A DNA stretch of 64,000 nucleotides from Enterococcus plantarum (GCF_001730295.1 NZ_MIKA01000006.1:1-64000), one strand, 5' to 3'. Counted from the stretch's first letter, positions 46,626-55,621 are shown. The notes: generated by a model from the sequence alone, not told the origin. Translations and numbers: made by a program.

Positions 46626-47270
46626 TTATTTGTAATACTGATAGTGTTTTTCCAATTTTTTCGAGGCTAACGTTAGGACGGCCGTCAACAAAAGGTAAAT
46701 AATACCAACTAAAACTAAAGGCAATAAACTGACATCGCGACTCATCGCAATTTTACCAGCACGTAATAGGTCCCCTAAACCAAGTACATAGATCAAAGAA
46801 GTATCTTTAACCAAATTGATCACTTCATTACCGATAGAAGGTAAAACGATTTTGATCACTTGGGGTAAAATAATTCTTGTGACGGTTTGAAATCGTGTTA
46901 AACGTAAAACTTTCGCCGCTTCATATTGCCCTTCTGGAATCGATTGAATGCCGCCACGAAAAATTTCTGCAAAATAAGCTGCATAATTTAAAATAAACGC
47001 GAATAAAGCTGCATCATATCGTTCAAAGACAATGCCAATCAATGGTAGGCCGTAAAAAACAAAAATAAGTTGTAGTAACAACGGTGTCCCACGCATTAGC
47101 CAGATATAAATAGTAATCAGAAAATTCAAAGGTTTAAAATTTGTCTGTAAGGCAAATGCAACTAAAATCCCAAGTGGAATCGAGCCTAATAGTGTAAAAA
47201 TAAATACTTTCAATGTCATGAGTGCGCCGTCAACTAAAGCCGGCATAATTTCTAAAATATAGTTCATCAT
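46626..47270 (-). CDS. Amino-acid ABC transporter permease
   Basis: A 214-residue inner-membrane permease of the HisMQ type with about five TM helices. The EAA loop reads YEAAKVLRLTRFQTVTRIIL near residue 117. MRGTPLLLQLIFVFYGLP near residue 58 is a signature of polar amino-acid permeases. It is the first gene of the transcript behind the tandem T-boxes. Only one permease gene is seen, so it probably works as a homodimer. Confidence 0.92.
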   Translation of the reverse strand: MMNYILEIMPALVDGALMTLKVFIFTLLGSIPLGILVAFALQTNFKPLNFLITIYIWLMRGTPLLLQLIFVFYGLPLIGIVFERYDAALFAFILNYAAYFAEIFRGGIQSIPEGQYEAAKVLRLTRFQTVTRIILPQVIKIVLPSIGNEVINLVKDTSLIYVLGLGDLLRAGKIAMSRDVSLLPLVLVGIIYLLLTAVLTLASKKLEKHYQYYK

Positions 47271-47311
47271 TTTTCCTCCAGTTTTTTATTTTTTTATAAG
47301 AGTAAACAAAA

Positions 47312-47540
47312 AAGTCCCCTTGACTGGTTTGCCAAGAGGACGAAATAATCGTGGTTCCACCTCAATTCGTTAATACCTCACAATATTAACCTCGTAGAAT
47401 CTTTTGTAAAAGAAAAGATTCTTTTCTGATAACGGAGAATGCCGCATCTTCTTACTTGATTCAGAAGGTGACTAAAACAGGTGTGTTCATCGAAGGTTTC
47501 CAGCTTTTTTTCTCAGCGAATAAAAAAGTCTCTGTCAAGA
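47312..47540 (-). ncRNA. T-box riboswitch, gene-proximal (probably histidine)
   Basis: Minus strand: stem I with GCTGGAAACC, a probable specifier CAC (47470-47468) in TTAGTCACCTTCTG, T-box core GAGGTGGAACCACG (47363-47350), and terminator GTCCTCTTG / CAAGGGGAC with a T-run. Specifier position was read by comparison with the leuS leader and is less certain than the rest. Confidence 0.88.
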
Positions 47541-47663
47541 AAGTATCTTTGATTACTTGTTCTGTTTGTGCGTTTTAATTTTATTAGAATAGCTAATATG
47601 AATTGTTCTAATAAGTTATTTCTATTTATTGTAACAATATACGATGTTTAGGGATAAAAAACA

Positions 47664-47905
47664 AAAAATCCTTTGGCAATTAAGCCAAAGGACGTAAAAA
47701 TCGTGGTTCCACCTTTTTTTATTATCGCTTCACAACGATAACCTCATGAAGTCATAGACTTCCAATGCTGTAACGGGCATACCCGAACTTCCCTACTGCT
47801 ACATTCAAAAAGTTAACTCCCAGATGTGGTTCGCTTTATCCTTCTGTCTTTTTACACCAACCAAAGACTCTCTTTGAGAATAAAATAAAGGTACTCTTCT
47901 GTTCT
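47664..47905 (-). ncRNA. T-box riboswitch, distal (probably histidine)
   Basis: Minus strand: AGAGAGTCTTTGGTTGGTGT opens stem I, specifier CAC (47828-47826) in GCGAACCACATCTGG, T-box core AAGGTGGAACCACG, and terminator CCTTTGGC / GCCAAAGG with a T-run. It lies upstream of the other T-box in the same direction with about 120 bp between, so transcription must pass both. Confidence 0.88.
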
Positions 47906-48171
47906 TTGTTTTTTTATAACTTTACCACCAGTTTTTCTGTTTGTCAACAACTGTTTGTTTAGAAAATTCAGAAAATAGCTTGTTTTAAGCATAAAAGTAA
48001 CTGATTGAACAAAGTTGAGGTAAAATAGAAATAGTTACTTCCTATTAAAAAGTAAGTAAACGGTGATAGTGAAAAACTATCGCACTGTTTCTATTTGTAC
48101 TATCCTTCTATAAATATATCTGATAAACTATGTACAATTATTGTCGGAAAGTAAAAAAGGAGTGATATCGA

Positions 48172-48894
48172 TTGAGGCGGCCGATTATTGGAATTGCAGC
48201 GAATGAAATTGAAGACGCAGGGGCGAAATTGTATCATTTACCGATCAGTTATACTCCTTTTGGATATGTTAAAGCCGTTCAAAACGCTGGTGGTTTACCG
48301 TTGGTTTTGCCAGTGGGCTCTCCTGATTTGGCTAAGGAGTATATCAAACAAATCGATAAGTTGATTTTGGCTGGCGGACAGAATGTTTCACCAGCATTAT
48401 ATGGTGAATCAGTTCAACTTGAAGAAGCGTCATTATCAGAAAAAAGAGATCAATTTGAGTTAGCGTTGATTGAAGAAGCTATTGCACAAAATAAACCGAT
48501 TTTTGCGGTTTGTCGTGGTCTCCAATTAGTTAACGTAGCACTTGGTGGCAGTTTGTATCAGGACATCAGTCATTTTAGCGATGGGAAAATTGCCCATATG
48601 CAAGTACCGGTATCACGTGAAATTCCTACACATCAGATCCAAACAGAAGACACGAGTATTTTACGTGACATTTACGGTAAAAAAACAACTGTTAACTCGT
48701 TTCATTTTCAAGCTGTCAAAAAATTAGCAAAGAAACTAAAAGTTACAGCACTTAGTGAAGACGGCATTATTGAAGGAGTGGAAAGTAACGATTCGAATCT
48801 CGCATTTTTAGGCGTGCAGTGGCACCCTGATTTTGCTTTTGATCATTTAGAACAAGAAATGGCTGTTTTTCGTTATGTTGTTGAAGAATTATAG
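48172..48894 (+). CDS. Gamma-glutamyl-gamma-aminobutyrate hydrolase family (peptidase C26)
   Basis: A 240-residue class I glutamine amidotransferase-like hydrolase, PuuD type. The nucleophile is in FAVCRGLQLVNVALGG (Cys near 113); NSFHFQAVKKLA near 183 and GVQWHPDF near 216 carry the rest of the site. Most relatives have QWHPE; here Asp stands in place of the catalytic Glu. It probably splits gamma-glutamyl amides or peptides in the cytoplasm. The start is TTG 48172 behind AAAAAGGAGTGATATCGA. A peptide-binding lipoprotein gene follows 64 bp later. Confidence 0.85.
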   Translation: MRRPIIGIAANEIEDAGAKLYHLPISYTPFGYVKAVQNAGGLPLVLPVGSPDLAKEYIKQIDKLILAGGQNVSPALYGESVQLEEASLSEKRDQFELALIEEAIAQNKPIFAVCRGLQLVNVALGGSLYQDISHFSDGKIAHMQVPVSREIPTHQIQTEDTSILRDIYGKKTTVNSFHFQAVKKLAKKLKVTALSEDGIIEGVESNDSNLAFLGVQWHPDFAFDHLEQEMAVFRYVVEEL

Positions 48895-48958
48895 GTAATG
48901 TAGATTGAACAGAAAACAAGCGTTATGATCAGTTTTAAGAAAGAGGAGGAATTAGACA

Positions 48959-50605
48959 ATGAAGAAAAAGTTTGGTGTTTTTGTATTAGCAGCGGGTTTA
49001 TTATTGACGGCTTGCAATGGGGGACAAGGGACCAGCACATCTGGTGAAAAAACGGATGGCGGTAAAACAGATCAGACACAAGTAATCAAAGTTGCTTCTG
49101 GAGGAGAGTTATCAACACTAGATAGCGCACATTATACGGATGTATACAGTTCGGATATGATTGGTCAAGTTGTAGAAGGACTTTATCGAATGGATAAAAA
49201 TCATGATCCAGAATTAGCTGTTGCAGCAAGTGAGCCTACCGTTAGTGATGATGGATTAGTGTACACATTTAAATTAAAAGAGACAAAATGGAGCAATGGT
49301 GATCCTGTTATAGCAGGTGATTTTGTCTCAGCATTTAAAAATGTTGTAGATCCAAGTTTTGGTTCAAGTAGCAGTAACCAAATGGATATTTTCAAAAATG
49401 GTCGAAAAATCCGAGAAGGGGAAGCAAAAGTGGATGAGCTTGGGGTCAAAGCAATTGATGATCAAACATTAGAAATGACCTTAGAATACCCAATTCCTTA
49501 TCTATCTCAAGTATTGGTTGGAACGCCCTTTATGCCCAAAAATGAAAAGTTCGTCAAAGAAAAAGGCGATGCTTACGGTACATCAACAGATAATTTTGTT
49601 GGAAATGGCCCATTTGTAATTTCTGGTTGGGACGGTAATACAGAAAATTGGAAACTAACAAAAAACAAAGACTACTGGGATCAGGAAAATGTTAAGCTAG
49701 ATACGATTGATGTTCAAGTAGTGAAAGAAATCGGTACTGGAACAAACCTTTTTGATGCAGGTGATCTAGATTACACTGTTCTAGCAGATACGTATGCATT
49801 GCAATACAAAGACTCACCGCAAGCACATTTTATTCCCAAGGCAATGGTTGGCTATTTGAGTCCTAATCATAAGCGAGAAGTAACCGGCAATGTAAATGCG
49901 CGTAAAGCTATTTTACAAGCAATCGATAAAGAAACATTTGCTAAAGATATTTTAGGGGATGGTTCTACAGCTATCAACGGTTTTGTGCCAAAAGATTTTG
50001 CGAAAGATCCTGAAACAGGCGAAGATTTCCGAAAAGAAAATGGAGATTTCCTTCCATATGATTTAAAAGAAGCACAAAAAAGTTGGGAAATAGCTAAGAA
50101 AGAATTAGGCAAAGATGAAATTGAATTAGAATTATTATCAGCCGATTCCGCACTTGCGAAAAAGACAATCGAGTATGTCCAAGGGCAATTACAACAAAAT
50201 CTACCTGGGTTAAAAATTACGTTGAAATCTATTCCACTGCAAAATCGATTGGACTTGCAAACAGCAAGCAATTTTGACTTAGTTTTTGGTACATGGACAC
50301 CAGATTATGCTGATCCAATCAACTTTTTAGAATTTTATGACTCTAAAAGTGGGTTGAATACTTCAGGCTATAATAATTCTGACTATGACAAAGGATTGAA
50401 TGATGCTAGAATCACTTTAGCTAACGAACCAGAAAAACGTTGGGATAAATTAAAAGAATTAGAAGAAACCTTGATTGAAAAAGATGCCGCTGTTCTGCCG
50501 CTTTATCAAGGAGCAATTGGGTATTTAAAAGCGGATCAATTAAAAGAATTACAAGTTTTTCCGTTTGGTAGAACAGTATCTTATCGTTTAGCGTATGTTG
50601 AATAA
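48959..50605 (+). CDS. Oligopeptide-binding lipoprotein (OppA family), orphan
   Basis: A 548-residue family 5 solute-binding lipoprotein; lipobox LLTAC near residue 19. It has the family stretches KWSNGDPVIAGDFVSAFKNV, VGNGPFVISGWDG and WTPDYADPINFLEF. A clear paralogue of 2991-4628. Again no permease or ATPase gene is adjacent, so it must share an Opp system. The C26 hydrolase upstream might act on imported gamma-glutamyl peptides; this is inference from position. RBS AGAGGAGGAATTAGACA. Confidence 0.9.
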   Translation: MKKKFGVFVLAAGLLLTACNGGQGTSTSGEKTDGGKTDQTQVIKVASGGELSTLDSAHYTDVYSSDMIGQVVEGLYRMDKNHDPELAVAASEPTVSDDGLVYTFKLKETKWSNGDPVIAGDFVSAFKNVVDPSFGSSSSNQMDIFKNGRKIREGEAKVDELGVKAIDDQTLEMTLEYPIPYLSQVLVGTPFMPKNEKFVKEKGDAYGTSTDNFVGNGPFVISGWDGNTENWKLTKNKDYWDQENVKLDTIDVQVVKEIGTGTNLFDAGDLDYTVLADTYALQYKDSPQAHFIPKAMVGYLSPNHKREVTGNVNARKAILQAIDKETFAKDILGDGSTAINGFVPKDFAKDPETGEDFRKENGDFLPYDLKEAQKSWEIAKKELGKDEIELELLSADSALAKKTIEYVQGQLQQNLPGLKITLKSIPLQNRLDLQTASNFDLVFGTWTPDYADPINFLEFYDSKSGLNTSGYNNSDYDKGLNDARITLANEPEKRWDKLKELEETLIEKDAAVLPLYQGAIGYLKADQLKELQVFPFGRTVSYRLAYVE

Positions 50606-50610
50606 TAGAT

Positions 50611-50656
50611 AAAAAAGGGAGCATAAAGATCAACATCTTTATGTTCCCTTTTTTTA
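50611..50656 (+). terminator. Terminator after the OppA-like gene
   Basis: AAAAGGGAGCATAAAGAT pairs with ATCTTTATGTTCCCTTTT, then a T-run. Confidence 0.88.
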
Positions 50657-50755
50657 TTATGAAGTCATTAGTATCTTCATCGCAGTGTTTACAGTGAAAA
50701 AGAGAAAGGCGTAAACGAGGATCCAACAAAGAGCATGCATATCTTTTGTAATTGT

Positions 50756-50785
50756 TTGATAATGCGTTTAACATAAAAGTATAGA
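50756..50785 (+). promoter_or_regulatory. Promoter of the gls24 operon
   Basis: TTGATA (50756-50761), 18-bp spacer, TATAGA (50780-50785), 50 bp before amaP. Confidence 0.5.
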
Positions 50786-50835
50786 TGAGAGAAAAATCTT
50801 GAAAAAGTACAATCAACGTTGGAGGGAGAAAATCT

Positions 50836-51399
50836 ATGCGAGTAATCAAAGTACTTATTTCTATTATACTATTAGCTGGTATTTTTGGGATTGCTGGTTT
50901 ATATTCTCAAATGGTAGATTTAGGTGTTGTGACCACATTTTTTGATAATTTACTGTTTCAATATGATTGGCTATTTTATTTTTACCAAGTTGTTCTTTTT
51001 GCTTTATTAGCAATCTTGTTGCTGGCTTTCTTGATGATTATATTCAAACCGATCACATCAAAACAAATCCACATAAAAAAAGATACCGGTCAGGTCAACT
51101 TACCACTGAACACACTGGAATCGATTGCTAGAGCTTCATTACATGGCATTGTAAATGGTGATAATACACAGGTAAAAGTTAGATTAACAAAAAAACAAAC
51201 GGCAGATGTAGAAGTCACGATAGCAGACGAACAACAACAGCAGTTCTTAAGTAGAGGGAAACAAATTCAAGAATCAATCCCACAAGCCTTGCAAAACATG
51301 GCAATGATCGAGACGAATAAAATCAAGGTTATTTTCAAAAAGAAAAAAGCAGAATCGTCTTTATTGCCAAGCAGTAAAAAAGAGTCACGTGTGGTTTAA
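50836..51399 (+). CDS. amaP: Alkaline shock response membrane anchor protein AmaP
   Basis: A 187-residue protein with two N-terminal TM helices (about 5-25 and 50-75) and a cytoplasmic C-terminal domain (SIARASLHGIVNGDNTQVKV) distantly like Asp23. AmaP anchors Asp23/Gls24 proteins to the membrane. First gene of a four-gene operon with DUF2273, gls24 and glsB. RBS TTGGAGGGAGAA. Confidence 0.88.
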   Translation: MRVIKVLISIILLAGIFGIAGLYSQMVDLGVVTTFFDNLLFQYDWLFYFYQVVLFALLAILLLAFLMIIFKPITSKQIHIKKDTGQVNLPLNTLESIARASLHGIVNGDNTQVKVRLTKKQTADVEVTIADEQQQQFLSRGKQIQESIPQALQNMAMIETNKIKVIFKKKKAESSLLPSSKKESRVV

Positions 51400-51412
51400 A
51401 GGAGGAAGGATA

Positions 51413-51628
51413 ATGAAAAAAAGAATGACAATAGCTCCTTACCGCAATCAAATTATATGTACCGGATTAGCTGTTCTAATTGCCATACTGTTTATGACAA
51501 TTGGATTTTGGAAAACAGTTTTGCTTGTCGCTTTAACAGGAATCGGCTATTTTATTGGCAAAACGCAAGATGAAAACCGCTCTATCTCTTCAATTTTAGC
51601 TACAATACAGGCTTTTTTTGAAAGATAA
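51413..51628 (+). CDS. DUF2273 small membrane protein
   Basis: A 71-residue protein with two hydrophobic stretches (QIICTGLAVLIAILFMTIGF and WKTVLLVALTGIGYFIG). It is a fixed member of Asp23/Gls24 operons. The start at 51413 follows AAAGGAGGAAGGATA; an upstream in-frame start at 51389 lies in the amaP end. Confidence 0.87.
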   Translation: MKKRMTIAPYRNQIICTGLAVLIAILFMTIGFWKTVLLVALTGIGYFIGKTQDENRSISSILATIQAFFER

Positions 51629-51666
51629 AAATAAATCGAATCAAAATCAGAAAGGTTGAGAAAAAT

Positions 51667-52137
51667 ATGGATAACAAAGCAACTGGAAACACAACTGAAG
51701 GAACAAACGCAAATGGAATCAAAACAAAATTAACATTTGACGATCAAGTCGTGAAAAAAATTGCTGGTATCGCCGTATCAGAAATCCCTGGTATTTTAGG
51801 ATTAAGCGGAAATGCGATTACAAACTTGACCGATAAATTTACGAATGGAAACAATCCAACGAAAGGCATTAGTGCAGAAGTTGGAACGAAACAAGTTGCA
51901 ATTGATTTAGATGTCATTGGGGAATATGGTAAGAATATTGCTCAAGTATTTGATACAGCAACAAAAAAAGTTGCAGAAGAAGTAAAAAACATGACGGGGC
52001 TAGATGTTATTGAATTTAACATGAACGTAGATGATGTGATGTCAAAGGAACAGTACGAAGAAAAATTTGAAAACAAGAAAAAAGATGATAATGAAAATGA
52101 TAAAAAACAAGAAAACAATACACGTACATTACAATAA
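51667..52137 (+). CDS. gls24: Asp23/Gls24 family envelope stress protein
   Basis: A 156-residue cytoplasmic protein with the Asp23 fold: LTFDDQVVKKIAGIAVSEIP near residue 22, and VAIDLDVIGEYGKNIAQVFD in the middle. The tail is highly charged (KKKDDNENDKKQENN). Gls24 proteins of enterococci are induced by starvation, bile and other stress and are linked to virulence; they attach to the membrane via AmaP. RBS AGAAAGGTTGAG. Confidence 0.93.
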   Translation: MDNKATGNTTEGTNANGIKTKLTFDDQVVKKIAGIAVSEIPGILGLSGNAITNLTDKFTNGNNPTKGISAEVGTKQVAIDLDVIGEYGKNIAQVFDTATKKVAEEVKNMTGLDVIEFNMNVDDVMSKEQYEEKFENKKKDDNENDKKQENNTRTLQ

Positions 52138-52174
52138 TGTTTCGCTGTAGTTGAATTAGAGGAGGATGTTTATT

Positions 52175-52423
52175 ATGTTGAGTTTTATTTGGTCATTGAT
52201 TGTCGGCGGTGTACTAGGAGCCATTGCTGGAGCAATTTTAGGTAGAGATGTACCAGGTGGTGTAATTGGCAATATTATCGTTGGATTTATTGGTAGCTGG
52301 GTAGGCACAATGCTTTTAGGAAACTTTGGCCCAATTATCGGTGGGTTTCCAATTATTTCCGCATTGATTGGTGCAGTGATTTGTATCGCAATTTATTCAT
52401 TTATTGCGAAACGAATGGCATAG
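52175..52423 (+). CDS. glsB: GlsB/YeaQ/YmgE family membrane protein
   Basis: An 82-residue protein with three TM segments and the Gly-rich pattern of this family (GGVLGAIAGAILGRDVPGGV). GlsB accompanies Gls24 in the stress operon. ATG 52175 is preferred over 52166 because the SD GAGGAGG would otherwise touch the start. Confidence 0.9.
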   Translation: MLSFIWSLIVGGVLGAIAGAILGRDVPGGVIGNIIVGFIGSWVGTMLLGNFGPIIGGFPIISALIGAVICIAIYSFIAKRMA

Positions 52424-52436
52424 ATATAAAGAAATA

Positions 52437-52487
52437 AAAACCAGTTCTACATGACTTTTACAAGCTATGTAGAACTGGTTTTTTTAT
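52437..52487. terminator. Bidirectional terminator
   Basis: AAAACCAGTTCTACAT pairs with ATGTAGAACTGGTTTT, between the convergent glsB and DUF960-like genes. Confidence 0.88.
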
Positions 52488-52807
52488 TATTCCAGCATTT
52501 CTGCCGGCAATAAAATCGTTTCTTTATGACCATCATCAAAAGCAAATACTTGAGACGGATAGTTTTCAGAGTAAGGAAAAGGTAAGTCAACGGCCATTTG
52601 AACATCGCTGATTTCTTGTGAAAAATGAACAGTTACTGTCCCACCATTGTCTATTAAATCAAAATACAGCACATTCGTAAGTGGGATGACCCCTTTTAAA
52701 TCCAAATCGATAATCAGCCAGATACTGTCGATCAAAGCGCCAGGTAGGCTTTCAACCACACCTAAAGATGCATAACGACTACGTTCACTATCAAAACTTT
52801 CAACCAT
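52487..52807 (-). CDS. DUF960-like small protein
   Basis: A 106-residue protein. SRYASLGVVESLPGALIDSI near the N-terminus, then YFDLIDNGGTVTVHFSQE, fits the DUF960 family of small Firmicute proteins with no known function. No signal peptide. RBS AAAGGAGGTCATATAA on the minus strand is strong. Stands alone. Confidence 0.72.
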   Translation of the reverse strand: MVESFDSERSRYASLGVVESLPGALIDSIWLIIDLDLKGVIPLTNVLYFDLIDNGGTVTVHFSQEISDVQMAVDLPFPYSENYPSQVFAFDDGHKETILLPAEMLE

Positions 52808-52924
52808 TTATATGACCTCCTTTAGCTATCTAATATCAACAGTATACCTTATTTAGGAAAAAGTCGCTTCTGTCATGTTTCAAAAAAAAAGCAACTAAAA
52901 AGCTTGCACAATCTGTTGAATGTA

Positions 52925-52971
52925 AAAATAGAAAAAAGAAATTGAGACATCACTCTAAGAGTGACATCTCA
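52925..52971 (-). terminator. Terminator of the L25 gene
   Basis: TTGAGA..TCACTC pairs with GAGTGA..TCTCAA with two central mismatches; the minus strand continues into TTTCTTTTTTC. Confidence 0.65.
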
Positions 52972-53000
52972 ACCTTCTAAAATCTATTTTAATAGATGGA

Positions 53001-53615
53001 TTATTCTGGTTTTTCACCGATCACTGTAGGTTCAGCAGCTTCTCCAGAACTTTCTTCTTCTGATTCCGTTTTCGCTTCTACTACGGCTGCAATTTGTTCT
53101 TCACTGTCAGTAATGATCTCATAATCTTTACTTTCTGGTAAATCAGCCACGGTAATAGCATCGCCAATTGCAAGTTTTGTAATATCGACTTCTACACGTT
53201 CCGGTAACTTATCTGGTGTTGCTGAAACTAAAACATTATATAAGTTTTGAGCAAGTTCACCACCAGCTTTCACCCCTTCGGATTCACCGATAAGCACGAT
53301 TTCAGCTTCTACTTCCGTTGTTTCTTTCATATTTACAGCTAGAAATTCGATATGTTTCATTTGATTTGTAAAGGTGTCCAATTGAGCTTTAAACATCAAT
53401 GTATTGATTTTTTTACCACCAATAGTCATTGTGATTACGGCATTGGCACCATTGTCTCGTAAAATTTTTGTTATTTCTTTTTGATCAACTGAAATAGGTG
53501 TACTTTCAATTTCATACCCATAAACGACGGCGGGAACTTGACCAGAGTGACGTAGTTGATTTCTTAGTGAACGCGGACGGACAGCTCTTTCTTTGACTTC
53601 TAATGATACTGACAT
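53001..53615 (-). CDS. rplY: 50S ribosomal protein L25 / general stress protein Ctc
   Basis: A 204-residue protein of the long Ctc form. The L25 domain occupies about 1-90 (RPRSLRNQLRHSGQVPAVVY), followed by the C-terminal TL5 domain about 95-180 (VDITKLAIGDAITVADLP) and an acidic tail rich in Glu and Ser. It binds 5S rRNA. RBS AAGGGAGGAATTTAGGTT on the minus strand. The upstream 526 bp contain a possible small RNA (53862-53969) and a run of AT-rich DNA but no other gene. Confidence 0.93.
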   Translation of the reverse strand: MSVSLEVKERAVRPRSLRNQLRHSGQVPAVVYGYEIESTPISVDQKEITKILRDNGANAVITMTIGGKKINTLMFKAQLDTFTNQMKHIEFLAVNMKETTEVEAEIVLIGESEGVKAGGELAQNLYNVLVSATPDKLPERVEVDITKLAIGDAITVADLPESKDYEIITDSEEQIAAVVEAKTESEEESSGEAAEPTVIGEKPE

Positions 53616-53861
53616 AACCTAAATTCCTCCCTTAAATTTAAAAGCTGAACAAGCTTTTATAGCCTCCCTGTATTATGAGACTTGCTTATAAAGCTAGATA
53701 AATCAAAATGAATTTATATTTGGTTATCTGCAAAACGCAACATGATGGAAAAAAGGAGTTTTGTTGACGTAGAGTATAAACATGTAAAAGCATAAACTTA
53801 GCTAAGGTTTTCCTGTTCAAATTTGAAACGAACAAGCAGCTTCTACAAACGAACAACAAAA

Positions 53862-53969
53862 ACAAAAAATCCCGAATAATTGTGCACAATTATCCAGAGG
53901 GAATTCCATATGATATCTTATTCTCTCCCAGGTCATTACGCTGTTTTTGAGAAACCTTATTCACTTTCT
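53862..53969 (-). ncRNA. Candidate small RNA or attenuated leader upstream of L25
   Basis: On the minus strand TTGACT (54004-53999), a 17-bp spacer and TAAGGT (53981-53976) form a promoter. About 100 nt later comes a perfect palindrome ATAATTGTGCACAATTAT (53894-53877), embedded in CCC/GGG flanks and followed by ATTTTTTG. That gives a terminated RNA of about 108 nt with no reading frame of note. GGTTTCTC and GGGAGAGAA inside could pair. It may be independent, or a leader whose read-through feeds the L25 gene. Confidence 0.5.
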
Positions 53970-54141
53970 ATATCAACCTTAACGCGAATTCAATGGTAAG
54001 TCAAGGGAAGTGAAGAAAGAACGGATGACCTTTAAAGAGTCTTAAAAAGTATCGATTCGGAAAAATTGTACGTCGTTCAGGGTGATTTCTTTTCATTTTT
54101 TAAAGTTTATACTAAAATATTAAATGAAATGAGGAAAATAA

Positions 54142-54897
54142 ATGCGGTTAGATAAATTATTAGAAGAAAAAAAAATCGGTTCTAAAAGAAAAGTAAAAAC
54201 ACTGATTCGCAGTAAACAAGTTACGGTTGACGGTCAGATCATCTTGAATGAAAATTTGAATGTAGATGCAACGTTACAAGAAATTTACGTTGGGGATCAA
54301 AAAATCCAACACGAATCCCATGTGTATTATATGCTGAATAAGCCTAAAGGTGTTGTGACGGCAGTCAAAGATGCTCAACATCAAACCGTTATTGAGTTAA
54401 TTCATCCTAGTGATCAACGAGCAGGATTATATCCTATAGGTCGTTTAGATCGTGATACAGAAGGATTATTGCTAATGACGGATAATGGTCAGTTAGGGTA
54501 TCAATTATTGTTGCCACATAAAAAGGTTACAAAGAGGTATGAAGTTAGAGTGAATGAACCTTTAACAGCTCAGGATAGTATAGCATTTGCGCATGGAATC
54601 GTTTTTTCTGACGGAAATAGGTGTAAGCCGGCCAAGCTGGAAATTTTAACATCAGAAAAAAATGAGAGCCATGCCTATTTAGATATAACGGAGGGAAAAT
54701 TTCATCAAGTCAAAAAAATGTTTTTATCTGTTGGAAAAAAAGTGGTTTATTTGAAACGATTATCAATGGGACCAATCCAATTAGATACAAACCTTGATTT
54801 AGGGGAATATCGTCCCTTAAACCAAGCAGAATTAAAGATGTTGTTGCCTTATTTTACGACTCATAAAAAAGAAAAGAGAGTGGAAGATGAAATTTAA
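54142..54897 (+). CDS. RsuA-family rRNA pseudouridine synthase
   Basis: A 251-residue enzyme with N-terminal S4 RNA-binding domain (MRLDKLLEEKKIGSKRKVKT) and catalytic domain with the Asp motif PIGRLDRDTEGLLLMTDNG near residue 100. It makes pseudouridine in rRNA, probably 16S position 516 by family membership. RBS ATGAGGAAAATAA. Its end overlaps the HAD gene by 11 bp. Confidence 0.9.
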   Translation: MRLDKLLEEKKIGSKRKVKTLIRSKQVTVDGQIILNENLNVDATLQEIYVGDQKIQHESHVYYMLNKPKGVVTAVKDAQHQTVIELIHPSDQRAGLYPIGRLDRDTEGLLLMTDNGQLGYQLLLPHKKVTKRYEVRVNEPLTAQDSIAFAHGIVFSDGNRCKPAKLEILTSEKNESHAYLDITEGKFHQVKKMFLSVGKKVVYLKRLSMGPIQLDTNLDLGEYRPLNQAELKMLLPYFTTHKKEKRVEDEI

Positions 54898-55573
54898 AAC
54901 ATTATTATTTGATGTAGATGATACATTACTAGATTTTCAATTAACAGAAAAAAAAGCACTACAAGCTCTTTTTCAAGAAGAAAACGTCACGCTAACAGAT
55001 GAAATAGAAGCAACATACAAAAAAATCAACAGTCAATTGTGGCGTGAATTTGAGCAAGGAAAAATAGATAAAACAACGGTGACGGATATGCGCTTTAGTT
55101 TACTATTTGAGCAATTAGATAAAAAAGTAGATGGGAAAAAGATGGGGGAACAATATCGCCATTATCTAGGTCAGGGGCACGATTTATTGGGAAATAGTAA
55201 AGAAATCATTGAGCGACTCAAACCTGATTACGATCTGTATATTGTGACAAATGGTGTCGCAAAAACGCAATATCAACGACTGAACGATTCAAATATGACA
55301 CCCTTTTTTAATTATATCTTTGTTTCAGAAGAAGTAGGTTTTCAAAAACCGATGAAAGAATATTTCGACTATGTTTTTGAACGAATTCCTAATTTTGAGC
55401 GAGAAAAAACATTGATTATTGGAGATTCATTGGCTTCAGATATTCAAGGAGGGAATTCGGCAAATATCAAAACAGTTTGGTTAAATCCAGGGAAACAACA
55501 CCCAATAGCTGAGGTTAAACCAACGTATGAAATCAGTTATTTAGATGAGATTTTTAACGTGTTGGAACAATAA
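54887..55573 (+). CDS. HAD-superfamily hydrolase, YjjG/YfnB nucleotidase type
   Basis: A 228-residue phosphatase. Motif I LFDVDDTLLDFQ at the N-terminus has both Asp; motif II IVTNGVAKTQ, motif III lysine in FQKPMKEYF, motif IV LIIGDSLASDIQGG. The cap-1 helical domain is about 16-90. YjjG/YfnB enzymes dephosphorylate pyrimidine nucleotides and sugars. Translation is probably coupled to the preceding pseudouridine synthase. Confidence 0.9.
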   Translation: MKFKTLLFDVDDTLLDFQLTEKKALQALFQEENVTLTDEIEATYKKINSQLWREFEQGKIDKTTVTDMRFSLLFEQLDKKVDGKKMGEQYRHYLGQGHDLLGNSKEIIERLKPDYDLYIVTNGVAKTQYQRLNDSNMTPFFNYIFVSEEVGFQKPMKEYFDYVFERIPNFEREKTLIIGDSLASDIQGGNSANIKTVWLNPGKQHPIAEVKPTYEISYLDEIFNVLEQ

Positions 55574-55578
55574 AAATT

Positions 55579-55621
55579 GGCAGTCGCAGGAGTTCATAAG
55601 ACTTGCGACGGCTATTTTTTA
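55579..55621. terminator. Terminator between HAD and GNAT genes
   Basis: CAGTCGCA pairs with TGCGACG-type bases and GAGT/ACTT inside, followed by six T; it lies between convergent genes. Confidence 0.6.

Noticed and set aside
53686-53889. A 67-codon minus-strand frame upstream of L25
   Set aside because: It starts inside the terminator palindrome, has no SD and reads as AT-rich low-complexity sequence.
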